64,000 nucleotides of DNA from NCBI GenBank assembly GCA_934047225.1, contig OW204004.1, positions 3,538,401 through 3,602,400 on the forward strand, written 5' to 3'. Each line of letters opens with the position of its first letter. Positions within the stretch are counted from its first letter, which is position 1. The notes below the pieces were generated by a model that was not told the origin of the DNA, searched no databases, and saw only the letters and a program-made list of their open reading frames with translations. The translations under genes and the position numbers were made by a program. Shown piece by piece: positions 1-9,975 of the stretch. This stretch comes from Ypsolopha sequella. Lineage: Eukaryota; Arthropoda; Insecta; Lepidoptera; Ypsolophidae.

Positions 1-167
1 TTGATGATGATTTTTTTGGCGGACCTCCCCTAAAATCATGTCCTGAATACGTGCCTGACATCGGTGAAGGGCGCTTGTGATAAATTTGCCGACTGTTGAG
101 ATAACCAGACCATTAGTGAGCCTTATTTTTTTCTGGATTCTTTTGAGCAAAATATAACTTTTAATAA

Positions 168-900
168 TAGGTCTTTACATATGAAATTGCCGAAATTTTC
201 TTACAGATACATGAGTTCATAATTACTGTGACTCAATAGCTTTTTCAATTACTTGTTTTTTGTTTGAAATTTGATTTCAAAGTTTTACATTTAAGTGTTA
301 TTTTTTTTTTATTTTCAGTTTGATTATAAAAAATAAATCTTCAAAAACAGTTCGTTCTAAATGGCATCCATTTCTATGATTCTTTATAACTTTTTACAGC
401 TGACACTTTAAAAAAATTAAATTAAAGTTGTTGTTAGCTTAGTATTGTCATTGCTGCGAAACATCAGGGGGAGTGGTGAGGAAGTAACGAACACACCACT
501 TTCCCTAAATTTGTCTTTTTTGTATGTATTTTTTTATTGTTATTTTTACTAACAATTTTTATTTTATTTTATTTTTTAAGTTGTACAGTGGAGACCGCAT
601 CAAGTAAGACACATTGGACTTTGTACCTATCTTATATTCTTCTCTGTAGGGGCTAATTTCGTACTGCAAGTGTATAGCTTGATGTGGTCTCCACTGTACT
701 AACAAAGTTTTGAGCCTTTGATGCTTTAATAAATAAATAATTATTCTATTCTTTTCTATTCTATTGTCTTATTCATACACATAAGAAACAACATAATTTG
801 AATTTGGCATTCCTAAAAAAAATGCAAAAATGTTACTAATGAAAATTTTGTTTCCTTCAAATTCTCTATAGAAAACGGCAATTTCATATGTAAAGACCTA
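168..900. mobile_element. Repeat M, copy 1 (inverted-repeat element)
   Basis: The two ends are inverted copies: TAGGTCTTTACATATGAAAT at 168 and its complement ending at 900, inside TA-rich flanks. No coding capacity is visible. The left part matches, on the opposite strand, a second copy at 18822-21548. Element N1 is inserted in the middle. The structure fits a non-autonomous DNA transposon (MITE); the superfamily is not determined. Confidence 0.7.
584..698. mobile_element. Repeat N, copy 1: mariner-like MITE
   Basis: A 115-bp element with inverted ends TACAGTGGAGACC... and ...GGTCTCCACTGTA. The ends start with CAGT next to TA, the usual form for Tc1/mariner elements that duplicate TA. It is nested in repeat M copy 1. 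A second copy follows at 1047-1153. Confidence 0.7.
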
Positions 901-1046
901 ATATTTTTGTACGAAGGAGTTCGAAAATTTTCTTCATCTCCAAATGCCTTCTTTTTTTTTCGAAAGCTGGCTGCTAAGAGAGCTGATAGCGAGCAAAAGA
1001 TTCAATTTAACAATATTTCCTAAACTAAAAGCCCATATAATCAGGT

Positions 1047-1153
1047 TCAGTGGAGACCGCATCAAGTAAGACACATTGGACTTTGTACCTATCTTATATT
1101 CTTCTCCGTAGGAGCTAATGTCGTACTGCAAGTGTATAGCTTGATGTGGTCTT
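1047..1153. mobile_element. Repeat N, copy 2 (right end lost)
   Basis: Nearly identical to the copy at 584-698 over about 105 bases, but the right inverted repeat stops after GATGTGGTCT and the terminal CCACTGTA is missing. It lies only 350 bp from its sister copy. Confidence 0.65.
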
Positions 1154-1179
1154 GTACAAAGACAAAGATCTTTAATTTT

Positions 1180-1572
1180 TTTTCAATGCAAGTGCTCGTA
1201 AAGGCTCACTTTTTATGCATCAAAACCGAACAGAAAGTCGATTATTTTGCCCTAGGGCTTTATTATTATTTTTTTTTATTTGTTTGCAATGGTTGGCTAA
1301 CCTGCAGCCTTTCCTGTGTACCATAGATGTTATACTTTTTTTCCACTGTTTAACGGCTCTGGATACAATCCTTTTGAGCCAATTATAATTTAAAGTTCAC
1401 AAGATTATATTTGTTTTCATTTCCTCACACTATGCATTGAAAAACGTAGTATGATACACGAGCGTAAAAGCAATAAATTACTCGGTTACGTTTAAAACAC
1501 TCGCTACGCTCGTGTTTTAAATTGTCCTCGTAATTTATTCCTTTTAGCCCTTGTAGCATAAACTACTATTAA
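1180..1572 (+). repeat. Dispersed repeat A, copy 1
   Basis: About 390 bp, beginning near TTTCAATGCAAGTGCTCGTA and ending near GTAGCATAAACTACTATTA. Close copies lie at 4447-4800, 24114-24489 and 26144-26548 on the plus strand and 36268-36666 on the minus strand. The 3' third holds an imperfect inverted repeat around GTTTAAAACACTCGC. No long ORF is shared. The class is unknown. Confidence 0.75.
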
Positions 1573-1997
1573 CGAGATATGTCAACCTTACGGTTTACCG
1601 GTTATTTGACAGAAATACCCGAAAGAGCTTTTGTCCAGAGTCGTAACCAGTGATATCTCATACATCAGATATTCTTAGCCATACCAAATAGACCGAAGGT
1701 TTATTCATTATTGTGGATAACTATATCTCATCGAGTAACAGTTGCGTATTTCATGAAATACACAGAAAAGAAACACCCACATTTTTTTCGCATATCGCCT
1801 TAATTACACTCATATTCAAAAAGCAAGTAAAGTGTTTTTGCTGTCTACACTAGCAAGTTGGTACTTGGCGCCACGCGGCAGACGCTTTTGTGTGGCTTCA
1901 CGTGCACATTAGTGTAAAATTACATGTCATTTACTTGATTTATTGTAATTTTATTTAAACCTCTACTCAGCTTTTCTTCTATAGCTGTCATAAGGCC
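1573..1997. other. No gene seen
   Basis: AT-rich sequence without a supported ORF, RNA gene or repeat recognised elsewhere in the window. Confidence 0.4.
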
Positions 1998-2655
1998 TTA
2001 AGGCGATATGTAAAAGTTTTAGCGTCCCTGTCACCCCAAATGCGAAAAAACACTCAGTGCGAGAGGGACGGATTCGTGGAAAAGTAGCAAGAAGTCTGTT
2101 TTTTATTAATATAAAATGTACTAAAGTTGCTATTCAAAATTTCGTTTAACCAGAGGGCCTATTATGTATTTCTAGTTGCCAACTAGACTGGGTGCCTATC
2201 ATCAAAAACATAGATATACTGTCAAATTCCGATTGTCTAAGGATATGTTCGCACTTGAAGTGACGACACAGTTCGTAAATAGTTCAATACCCACTAAAGG
2301 CAATTTGAAAATTCAGTTTTTATCTATGTTTTTGATGATAGGCACCCAGTCCACTTGGCAACTAAAGATACAAAATAAGGGGGCAGGTCCCAGATACCGT
2401 TTAAACCCATCTAATAAAATATAATTGCAGTCCATATGTCATTTTAAATTGTCAAAACAGGAGAATTGGTGTCGAAAAAGACCTCATTTCAATAAATATA
2501 TCTATCGAGTCGAATTTCTCCAATCACGTTTCTGTTTAACATATCCCTAGAAAAATATCCCAAAAATAATATACTATTTTATCAAAATAATACCTTATTT
2601 ACTTAAGAAGATATGCAAGTTCTAAAATTGTTGATTTTTTTCCGTAGCTCCTTAA
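1998..2655 (+). mobile_element. Repeat B, copy 1 (TTAA-flanked MITE with nested C)
   Basis: Starts TTAAGGCGATATGTAAAAG and ends near CTCCTTAA; other copies end CGTAGCGCCTTAA. This leaves short inverted ends GGCG/CGCC inside a TTAA at each side, as expected for TTAA-targeting (piggyBac-like) non-autonomous elements. The copy is split at an AACCAG by repeat C (2154-2383). It shares its right TTAA (2652-2655) with the next B copy. Confidence 0.65.
2154..2383. mobile_element. Repeat C, copy 1 (CAG target duplication)
   Basis: A 230-bp palindromic element whose roughly 50-bp ends are inverted copies containing GTGCCTATCATCAAAAACAT. It is flanked by CAG at 2151-2153 and 2384-2386. The empty site is visible in other B copies (AACCAGGTCC), so a 3-bp CAG duplication is read directly. 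No protein is encoded. Confidence 0.75.
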
Positions 2656-2846
2656 GGCGATATGTAAAAGTTTTAGCGTCCCTGTCACCCCATATGCGAA
2701 AAAACACTCAGTGCGAGAGGGACGGATTCGTGGAAAAGTAGCAAGAAGTCGGTTTTTTTAATATAAAATGTACTAAAGTTGCTATTCAAATTTTCGTTTA
2801 ACCAGGTCCTAGATACTGTTAAAGTCCATCTAATAAAATATAATTG
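2652..2846 (+). mobile_element. Repeat B, copy 2 (3'-truncated)
   Basis: Begins at the TTAA that ends copy 1 and repeats the first 195 bases of the B consensus, including GTGCGAGAGGGACGGATTCG. It keeps the empty C site (AACCAGGTCC) and loses similarity after ATATAATTG. Confidence 0.7.
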
Positions 2847-3322
2847 ACATTGATTCTTACCTCTGTGACTGAGTAAAAAGGCAACATAAGAAGTAATACT
2901 TCAATAATTCACGGTTGTATCTCTGAAACAATCCGCCGCTTCTTAGCCACGCACCATGCTTCACATAAATACTTTGTCTCTGAGCATCCAAATCCTCGAT
3001 AAAGCAGCCATTTCCACAAAAATCCTGCACTAAAATAAAATAGGGTTCCCGTCGCTAAAGCCTGACAACGACGCCCTGCGGGTTCCGCAAGAAATCCGAT
3101 ATTTCCTTGTAGAAAATACTATCGGTTCGTAAATCGTAATCGGGCCGGCCCATCCATTTTATAGTTGACTAATATACCGCTCGTTTAAATGGATGATCTG
3201 TGGAATTGTCCTATTGAGGGTAGATAAAGATAGTTTGTTCGAGGGTAGGGAGGAAATGATGAAAGATAAGGAAGTAAATCGTATCAAAAAAGCGGAGTCT
3301 GTGCTGTGGTGTTATTTATATT
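2847..3322. other. No gene seen
   Basis: Mixed-composition sequence without a supported ORF and without a repeat recognised elsewhere in the window. Confidence 0.4.
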
Positions 3323-3580
3323 TCAAAAGTAAAGATAAGCCCTTACCATAATATGACAGCACCAAAATGTTACCACCTTTAAATGGGTAACGCTCACACG
3401 TTTGGAATCAGTGCTCATCTGAACACAATGATAGTTGGACGCCTTAAGTGCACTTAAAGTTAATCATTTTTACAACTTTAGTAGTCTGATCAGTTTGCTG
3501 ACGGTAGGTAGACAGATTGCGCACTCATAAGTGTGCGCGCGTCGGCATTATGTTAACGCACACATTCAAAAACAATGCAA
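3323..3580 (+). repeat. Dispersed repeat X, copy 1
   Basis: Shares TTTCAAAAGTAAAGATAAGC at its start and CGCGCGTCGGCATTATGTTA near its end with 16512-16735, with small internal length differences. No ORF. The class is unknown. Confidence 0.65.
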
Positions 3581-3952
3581 TTGATTTTAGGTGCCAGGGC
3601 TCATCTGAACTTTGGAAATCTTTATATTTAGACGAATATTTTGGATTTGCATGCTGAGATAATAATTTGGCCAAGTGCGAGTTGGATTCGCATTCAAAGG
3701 GTTTCGTACCACCACACAATTAGGTACAGAACCCTAAAAACATTCAATAAACAAGTCACATCAAGGCGACAAAAAACAAAGCGTTAACATGTTTGCGCCT
3801 TACCAACAATTCGGCACCCTGAGTACGGAACCCTTATTTTTATATTTGTTATTTTCTTAACAACCTGACCAAATTATAGTGGACAAATTTGGTCCAAGCG
3901 CCGCCAAGATCAAAACATATTTAAATGAAAGGACATGTATCTACTATATATA

Positions 3953-4218
3953 TATAAGGTCTTTCAATTTAAATGGAAAGTAATTTAGGAGGTGATTCAG
4001 TATCGTTAATACATCACATTCCACTGCAAAGCACTTTTTTTTGCGTGAACTTTTTTTTCACTTCTCAGTACAAAGTGGTCCGTACAGCTGACTCATTTTG
4101 TATGGACAAGTGAAGAAAAAGTTTGCGCAAAAAAAAGTGCTTTGCAGTGGAATGTGATGTATTAACGATACTGAATCACCTCCTAAATTACTTTCAATTT
4201 AAATTGAAAGACCTTATA
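3953..4218. mobile_element. Repeat V, copy 1 (palindromic MITE)
   Basis: Long inverted ends of about 90 bp start TATAAGGTCTTTCAATTTAA and include AGGAGGTGATTCAGTATCG. The centre holds a short spacer with GTACAAAGTGGTCC. A half copy lies at 12019-12175. Confidence 0.7.
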
Positions 4219-4229
4219 TATATAGTTTA

Positions 4230-4435
4230 TAGTCCTCAAGCAAGCAGAACCCCATCAAAATCTATCCGAGAGATTTCGAGATATGACTAATTATGTTCTA
4301 CAACCTCCCGTACTTCAGTTCTTGTAATTAACACGGGGCCTGACGAAAGTTTTTGCAAATGTAAAAATCTGAATGAATACATTTTATTTTATTTTTATTT
4401 TTTATTTTAATGGGGTTCTGCTCGCTTGAGGACTA
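4230..4435. mobile_element. Small MITE, TAGTCCTCAAGC ends
   Basis: A 206-bp element with inverted ends TAGTCCTCAAGCAAGCAG and its complement near CTGCTCGCTTGAGGACTA. The arms are about 25 bp with one mismatch. No other copy is seen in the window. Confidence 0.6.
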
Positions 4436-4446
4436 CATAATGTTCT

Positions 4447-4800
4447 TTTTCAATGCAAGTGCTCGTATAGGCCCACTTTTTATGCATTAAAACCGAACAG
4501 AAAGTCAATTATTTCGCCCTAGGGGTTTATTATTATTATTTTTTTATTTATTTACAATGGTTGGCTAACCTGCAGCCTTTCCTGTGTATCTTAAATGTTA
4601 TACTTTTTTTTCCACTGTTTAACGGCTCTGGATACAGTCCTTTTGAGCCAATCATAATTTAAAGTTGACAAGATTATATTTGTTTTATTTCCTCACAATT
4701 GAAAAACGTAGTATGAAGCACGGGCGTAAGAGTAATAAATTACTCGGTTACGTTTAAAACATTGTTATTTTTTCCTTTTCGCCCTTTTAGCATAAACTAC
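4447..4800 (+). repeat. Dispersed repeat A, copy 2
   Basis: Matches A copy 1 over its length but has lost part of the 3' inverted-repeat region after GTTTAAAACATTG. It sits inside the inverted-repeat composite at 3889-4832. Confidence 0.7.
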
Positions 4801-4989
4801 ATACATTTTAATCTTGGCGGCGCTTGGACCAACTCCCATACAAGATTGCCCACTGCCTTTTGAAACTTGTGTGTATTATCGTCTATAGACAGGATAGAGC
4901 TGAAGCAACATTTAAAAAAATGCCACCTTTTAGAGGTTTCTATTATGTTTTTTTTTTATTATTATTATTAGCCTTGATAAAGGTCTTAG

Positions 4990-5090
4990 TAACACGTTTT
5001 CCGTGAAAATTTCATTTCAATACCTATTCAGGTTGAAGCTGTAGACTCCTGTGACAGGGACAGACGGACAGTGGAGGAGTGGTTTCATTG
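4990..5090 (+). repeat. Lepidopteran GAAGCTGTAGAC repeat fragment
   Basis: Contains GTTGAAGCTGTAGACTCCTG followed by a GACAGACGGACAG-type run. The same motif recurs at 22015-22150 and 35380-35510. I recognise it as a common lepidopteran dispersed repeat; the element class is not settled. Confidence 0.5.
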
Positions 5091-5176
5091 GTGAAACGTG
5101 CTTGTAATGACTTGTATTTCACAGTCTACACTCGGAAATACCTCTGACACCTCCTCGGGGATTCATGTCGTGACGA

Positions 5177-5609
5177 TAAGGTGATATGTAAAAGTTTTAG
5201 TGTCCCTGTTACTCCATATGCGAAAAAACTTCCAGTGCGAGAGGGACGGATTCGAGGAAAAGTAGCAAAAATTCGCTTTTTTATTAATATAAAATATACT
5301 TGCTTCCAAAATTTCGTTTAACTAGGTCCTAGATACTGTTAAGACCCATCAAATAAAATATAATTGCAGTCCATATGTCATTCCAAATTGTCAAACCGGG
5401 CGAATTGGTCGAAAAAGACCTCATTTCAATTAATATTTGTCGAAAAAGACCTCATTTCAATTAATATTTGTATCGAGCCGAAATGCTCCAATCACGTTTC
5501 TGTAAAAAGATCCCAAGAATAATATACAATTTTATCAAAATAATACATTATTTACTGAAGTAGACAGGTATGCAAGTTCTAAAAGTGTTGATTTTTTTTC
5601 GTAGCGCAA
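5177..5609 (+). mobile_element. Repeat B, copy 3 (ends eroded)
   Basis: Follows the B consensus for about 430 bp, with the C site empty (AACTAGGTCC). The terminal TTAA is eroded on both sides (ATAAGGTG left, GTAGCGCAA right). A 33-bp piece with GTCGAAAAAGACCTCATTTC is duplicated in tandem near 5410-5470. Confidence 0.65.
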
Positions 5610-6317
5610 TACTTTTTTACTGTTATTCTATTGAAATCTGAAAACTTGACGTAGTGTCCTTCTGCATGCCTATAGTTTCAGTAAAGACCGCAGCGGTGGG
5701 ACGGTAGCGGATTTCGAGCCAGCGGATCGGAATTCTCGGCGTTCGGCAAAAAAACCGTACAGTAATTCGGTGGGAAGAAAAAAATACGCTAAGCAAGCAA
5801 CACACTGGTGGTCCAAAAACTTTGATAAAAATATATGATGGGCATTATAGAGTCAAAAATAAATTTTAAGTTTCATAAACTGTTTTTCTATTGTAAGTTT
5901 TGACAAAAAAAATCGAAAGTCATCGAAAGTTTCACATGATTAACACAAGAATTCTCTTACTCCTTCCAAACGCCTAAAGCGATTTTAATCATTATTTCAC
6001 CAAATTATAGTTTTATAAATTTAAGTTCAAAATATTTTTTCCGTTCATGGCGTCCATGTGAAAAGTATTATTTTCTCCTATTTTGCGCTGGCCGGAGACG
6101 CAATGGTTGTCGTAACAATGTCGTTTTCGTTGATATTTGTACCGACACACATCGAGTTGCTTATTTAGCGTGGTCATACGCCTTAAATCCCCAATACTTG
6201 TTCAAGCCCAACCCTGCGTCAAACAGTAATGAAGCTATACAAGAAAACCTTGATTACTTATCAATTCTCCGGTGTGACATACACACATACAATTTGGATG
6301 TATCAATCAAAGTCGCT
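5610..6317. other. No gene; fragment of repeat MM near 6045-6190
   Basis: No supported ORF. About 145 bases near 6045-6190, ending ACGCCTTAA, resemble the 3' part of repeat MM seen at 47580-47757 and 58018-58110. Confidence 0.4.
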
Positions 6318-6915
6318 TTGTATAGTGCGCGCCAATCTTTTAGTCGCCTCTAATTGAGTTACGAGTGCAAGCTTGCGCAGGTACAGTCAAGGGAACAATA
6401 ATATGAACGGTTGATTATTAAATGTTTACTATAAGTGGGAAGGTGTACTTGTTGTACCTACCTATTTAATATATATTTATTATTTTAGTGCAATCTTAAC
6501 TGTTTAATTAAAACAAATTAATATAAACACCATTTTCCTACATTGTCGCCTTAAAACGCTATAACGGCCACGAGGCATAACAACAACAATAAACTTTAAC
6601 AAACTAAATCAACAAAACAACAAATAAAGGCAACACAAACAGATTCAACGATTAACTTAACGAATCATGGAATTTTTTCCACGAACGTACTTTTCATGCA
6701 ACGCGCGCTTGTGTAGTGTACGGACGTAGCACTAACACTAACGCATAATGTTGACACCTGCCGAACGGCGAGCGGAGGGTGTGGTGCGGCATGCAGGCGG
6801 GTGTGCTCCGCGCCCTCGCTCCTGTAACGTCCCCCTGACACCGTAAAACGGCTAATGCGTCGATTCTTGGGGCTAGCTTCAGAGGCGACTAAAAGATTGG
6901 CGCGCACTGTACAAA
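6318..6915. mobile_element. 600-bp inverted-repeat element with CG-rich interior
   Basis: Arms of about 35 bp at 6318-6352 and 6881-6915 are inverted copies containing GCGCGCCAATCTTTTAGTCG. The right half of the interior (about 6690-6850) is clearly richer in G, C and CpG than its surroundings and holds an open minus-strand frame of 80 codons. I see no domain there and take the frame to be by chance. Confidence 0.55.
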
Positions 6916-7994
6916 TGGTTAGTGGAAAAGGATTAATGAAAGAAATTCATATATGGGCCGCAAATGAAAGGTTGACCTGCACCAGATATTATTATAAGGA
7001 CGTATGCCGCAAAATTTAGTGAGATGCTGAAAAATGTTGAATCAAGAGTGCTATAAGAGCTTGTATGCCTCGAATAATGCATAAGAAAGAAGTTGAAAAG
7101 GTTATAGCAGATGGTGGGCTGTTGTCCCTGTAGACTTTTCTGGGAAACACGCGTAAGCTTATAAAAAATTTAATTATTTTATTAAAACTGCGTATAACAT
7201 AACATGACACATACAGATCTTTGACAGTTTATTTACCTCTGACAGCTGTTCTATGTCCGATACGAAACAGTTTCGATCAGCCTAGTAAATAAACTGTAAA
7301 CAAAAGCGCGACAGAGCTATGAGTGTATAGCAAGCAAAACTCTTCCATTTAACCTCGCAAATTAAGTTCATTAGAGATTATTTGATGTTTACAGATTCGG
7401 CTACTGTCGGAAACGGGCCCGCGCTTTTCTGTGCAAACGAAAACTGCCGATCTGACTTATATTTTGGGTAAAAAGGTATTGTGGTTTTACTGTCCATTTA
7501 GTGGACTGCGCCGCGACGAAATCGAATTACCTCAGTGTGAGAATCAATCGCGGAAATGTGTAATAAAACCTGCAAACCTGTCCCTTACTTGGTATACTCG
7601 AATGTACTTAAATCGCAGGTAAATTGTCAAAGCCGTAAAATTATAATTTCACTAGTTAGGTAAGATTATAAAAAACCTACTTCACTAGTAAAATTATAAT
7701 TTCACGCCTCTGACAATTTACCTGCGATATGCACATTACTTGCTTACTGAACAAATGTTCAAAATTATACTGAAATACTGTCCCACAGAAACAATGGGAA
7801 ACCATTTGAATTTTAAATGAATTGTAAGTAACTTCGACTTAAGAGCCGTATTGCAGGCGGATTGTAAAAAAAAACGCCTTTTTGTAATTAATAAAACCCG
7901 AACACGTAAATTCAAAATTTACTACATAATTACCCTCGTCGTCGTCGTGGCAAGTTTTCGGAGTGACGACGAGAAAAAAGGGTCAGGCTGGAAC
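6916..7994. other. No gene; small inverted repeat at 7611-7729
   Basis: No supported ORF. A roughly 119-bp unit at 7611-7729 has inverted ends ATCGCAGGTAAATTGTCA and the complement, with an internal repeat of AAAATTATAATTTCAC. It may be a very small MITE. Confidence 0.4.
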
Positions 7995-8160
7995 AGAATA
8001 GAATAGAATAAAACAGCTTTATTTGGTATTTCCACATTTTTACTAAAAACTAACAACTAGGGACTAATAATAATACCAAATAGGTGTCCACTCAGCATGT
8101 GCCATGAGCATGGCTAGCGCCATGACGCTGATTTTCAGTGGACGCCTATGTATAAATATA
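7995..8160 (-). repeat. Retroposon 3' end with (TATTC)n tail
   Basis: Read on the minus strand, a short 3'-UTR-like stretch ends in AATAAAGCTG and then a run of TTCTA units, the usual form of a retroposon tail. Similar TTCTA tails occur near 745-765, at 8826-8850 and at 63178-63218. The GCTGATTTTCAGTGGACGCC region is part of the same 3' end. Confidence 0.5.
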
Positions 8161-8489
8161 TGTCATAAGTATTTAAAAATAAAATAATAAGTAAAAGAAT
8201 GTTTGTTTGTTTGAGAAAGTTTGACAGAGACATGAATACTGTCATGAGAAGTTGTACCGGGAAAATGGTTGCAGGCAGTTGCGTAGTATCTGTCATTCGA
8301 CGTTACCGACTTCCGTAGATTTTAGGGAATTCCCTGGACAGTGTGTTCCCCATTTTTTGGGCGAGTGCCTTTCGCCCTAGATCTCATCAATAATTTAAAA
8401 ATATTTAGTCGTCTTACATGACTCGAAATGTACTTTATCGAACTTGAGTCACAAAATAGATACTACCAGAAGGCCGACTCGACGACGGA

Positions 8490-8622
8490 GCGAAAACAGA
8501 CGCACACATGCATAGACGCGTACGTATGATGATCTCCGCAGAATTTTATATCGGCATTCATCCGAGTATCTCCGAGATCGTCGTACGTACGCGTCTATGT
8601 GTGCGTGCGCCTGTTTTCGCTA
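8490..8622. repeat. Long inverted repeat with CpG-rich arms
   Basis: The arms near 8490-8528 and 8583-8622 pair with few mismatches (GCGAAAACAGACGCACACAT against ATGTGTGCGTGCGCCTGTTT), with a spacer of about 55 bases. Tandem TACG/GTAC steps lie at the inner edges. It may be a small foldback element. Confidence 0.55.
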
Positions 8623-8825
8623 GTTATGCGGAGTAAACATTCTGTCAAAAAATAAAATCAAAAATCATTTATTTATACCAGAAATAGCTTAACCTAAAAA
8701 TGTACAATTAATAGAACATAATTAATAAATATAACTTTCCTTACAATATATTGGTAAGCATGGACAGCAATATACATATATTCACATAGGAGTATAGACA
8801 TTAGTGTAGTATAGGTACTATACAT

Positions 8826-9180
8826 TACAGAATAGAATAGAATAGAAAAGTTGATTTGTTTGACTTTTGGTCCTTAAAAATTAGGTGTTACAATATGCTT
8901 AAATATGTCATTCCTCAAAAATCTGCCAAATTTGGCGTACAAATATTTACCTAAATAAACCCAAACAAAGAAACAATTGACCTTAAACCTTTAAATCTGA
9001 ATTACAAATATATATATAAAATAACTCAATTTATAATGTAAAATTATGTGAATCGTCAATTTAAAAAGAATACAAATGTCAATCTATAATGTTAAATTAT
9101 GTGAATCGTCAATTTAAAAAGAATACGAATGTCAATCTATATAAACTAACGTTAAAAATTATTATTATAATTAAAAAACT
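8826..9180 (-). repeat. Retroposon tail and a 52-bp tandem duplication
   Basis: A GAATA run at about 8828-8848 looks like a minus-strand retroposon tail. At about 9032-9140 a 52-bp unit containing ATTATGTGAATCGTCAATTT occurs twice in tandem. No ORF. Confidence 0.4.
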
Positions 9181-9603
9181 CATCCATCGAGTAAAAACAT
9201 TTGTCGACGAGCCACATGTGAAGTTTGCTCTTGAATTGGTTCAGTAGTAAATCTTTACAGGTATAATAATATAGCGGATTTTTAAGTACCTACTAGTTGC
9301 AAATGTTAAGCCTTGTTAATATGAGCCCTGAGACCTAAGCTAGTTTGAGAACAAACTGTATTTTAGGTCTGTAAGTGGTTGTCTTGTGCCCGAGTGTAGG
9401 TCGAGTAACCTTAGTACAGTTTCTTTCGAAAGCTCGAGAAAATGTTGTGTTTTGAAGCGAGAATTCCGCTCGACGGCCGTGATGCGATTGGGAGGCTACG
9501 CTCCGCGAATCGAAACGCTATAAAATGTGTTCTGTCAACGCTATCATAATAAAGAATTAATAAAAACCTATCCGACTTCAAGTTTAAAAATATATACTTA
9601 CAT

Positions 9604-9735
9604 ACATACACTCAAGCCTGTCTCCCAGAGGGGTAGGCAGAGACTACAGATTTTCGTCTGCTACGGTCCTGATACACCTCTTCTGTTTCTTCCATATCGG
9701 CGGCCTGCTTCACTGTGCTGTACTGTCGGTCCAGA
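9604..9735 (+). repeat. Common lepidopteran GGGGTAGGCAGAG repeat
   Basis: Contains CCTGTCTCCCAGAGGGGTAG followed by GCAGAGACTACAG, a motif I recognise from many lepidopteran intergenic regions. It abuts the non-LTR element that begins near 9745 and lengthens its upstream open frame artificially. Confidence 0.5.
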
Positions 9736-9744
9736 TGTCACCTC

Positions 9745-9960
9745 ACTGAAAGCGGTAGAGCGCCGCAAGTACTTCCACCTTTGGAACATGTCATCTGAGG
9801 TAAACGAAATAACAGAGTACATTCGAAAACTATGTACCTCTGGAACATGTTCGGTACTGGAACTCAATGCAAAGGGTGACTACAAGTCCTACAAGATCGG
9901 AGTTCCAGTAGACCAATACGAAATGTGCTTTTCAGCAGATGTTTGGCCGGATAATGCAAA
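9745..9960 (+). pseudogene. ORF1 C-terminal fragment of non-LTR element
   Basis: The translated segment includes LKAVERRKYFHLWNMS and ends with CFSADVWPDNAN. This matches the style of the C terminus of insect LINE ORF1 proteins, where a GxP-x-S-A-D-V-W-P segment closes the domain. The upstream part of the open frame (9527-9740) is unrelated repeat sequence. Reading is lost near 9960-9975, where the frame changes to that of the RT. It is a dead fragment. Confidence 0.55.
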
Positions 9961-9975
9961 TCTAATGCAAATTAT

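Larger units (their letters stand above)
3889..4832. mobile_element. Inverted-repeat composite containing V, a small MITE and A
   Basis: The arms at about 3889-3918 and 4803-4832 are inverted copies of TTGGTCCAAGCGCCGCCAAG. Between them lie V1 (3953-4218), a 206-bp MITE (4230-4435) and repeat A (4447-4800), end to end. The simplest reading is one element that received three later insertions; its own interior is nearly gone. Confidence 0.55.

Noticed and set aside
6665..6907. 80-codon minus-strand frame in CpG-rich sequence
   Set aside because: It lies inside inverted-repeat ends, has no recognisable domain, and a GC-rich block readily gives open frames.
9527..9740. N-terminal part of a 156-codon frame
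   Set aside because: This part is translated from a common lepidopteran non-coding repeat (GGGGTAGGCAGAG); only the C-terminal part belongs to LINE ORF1.
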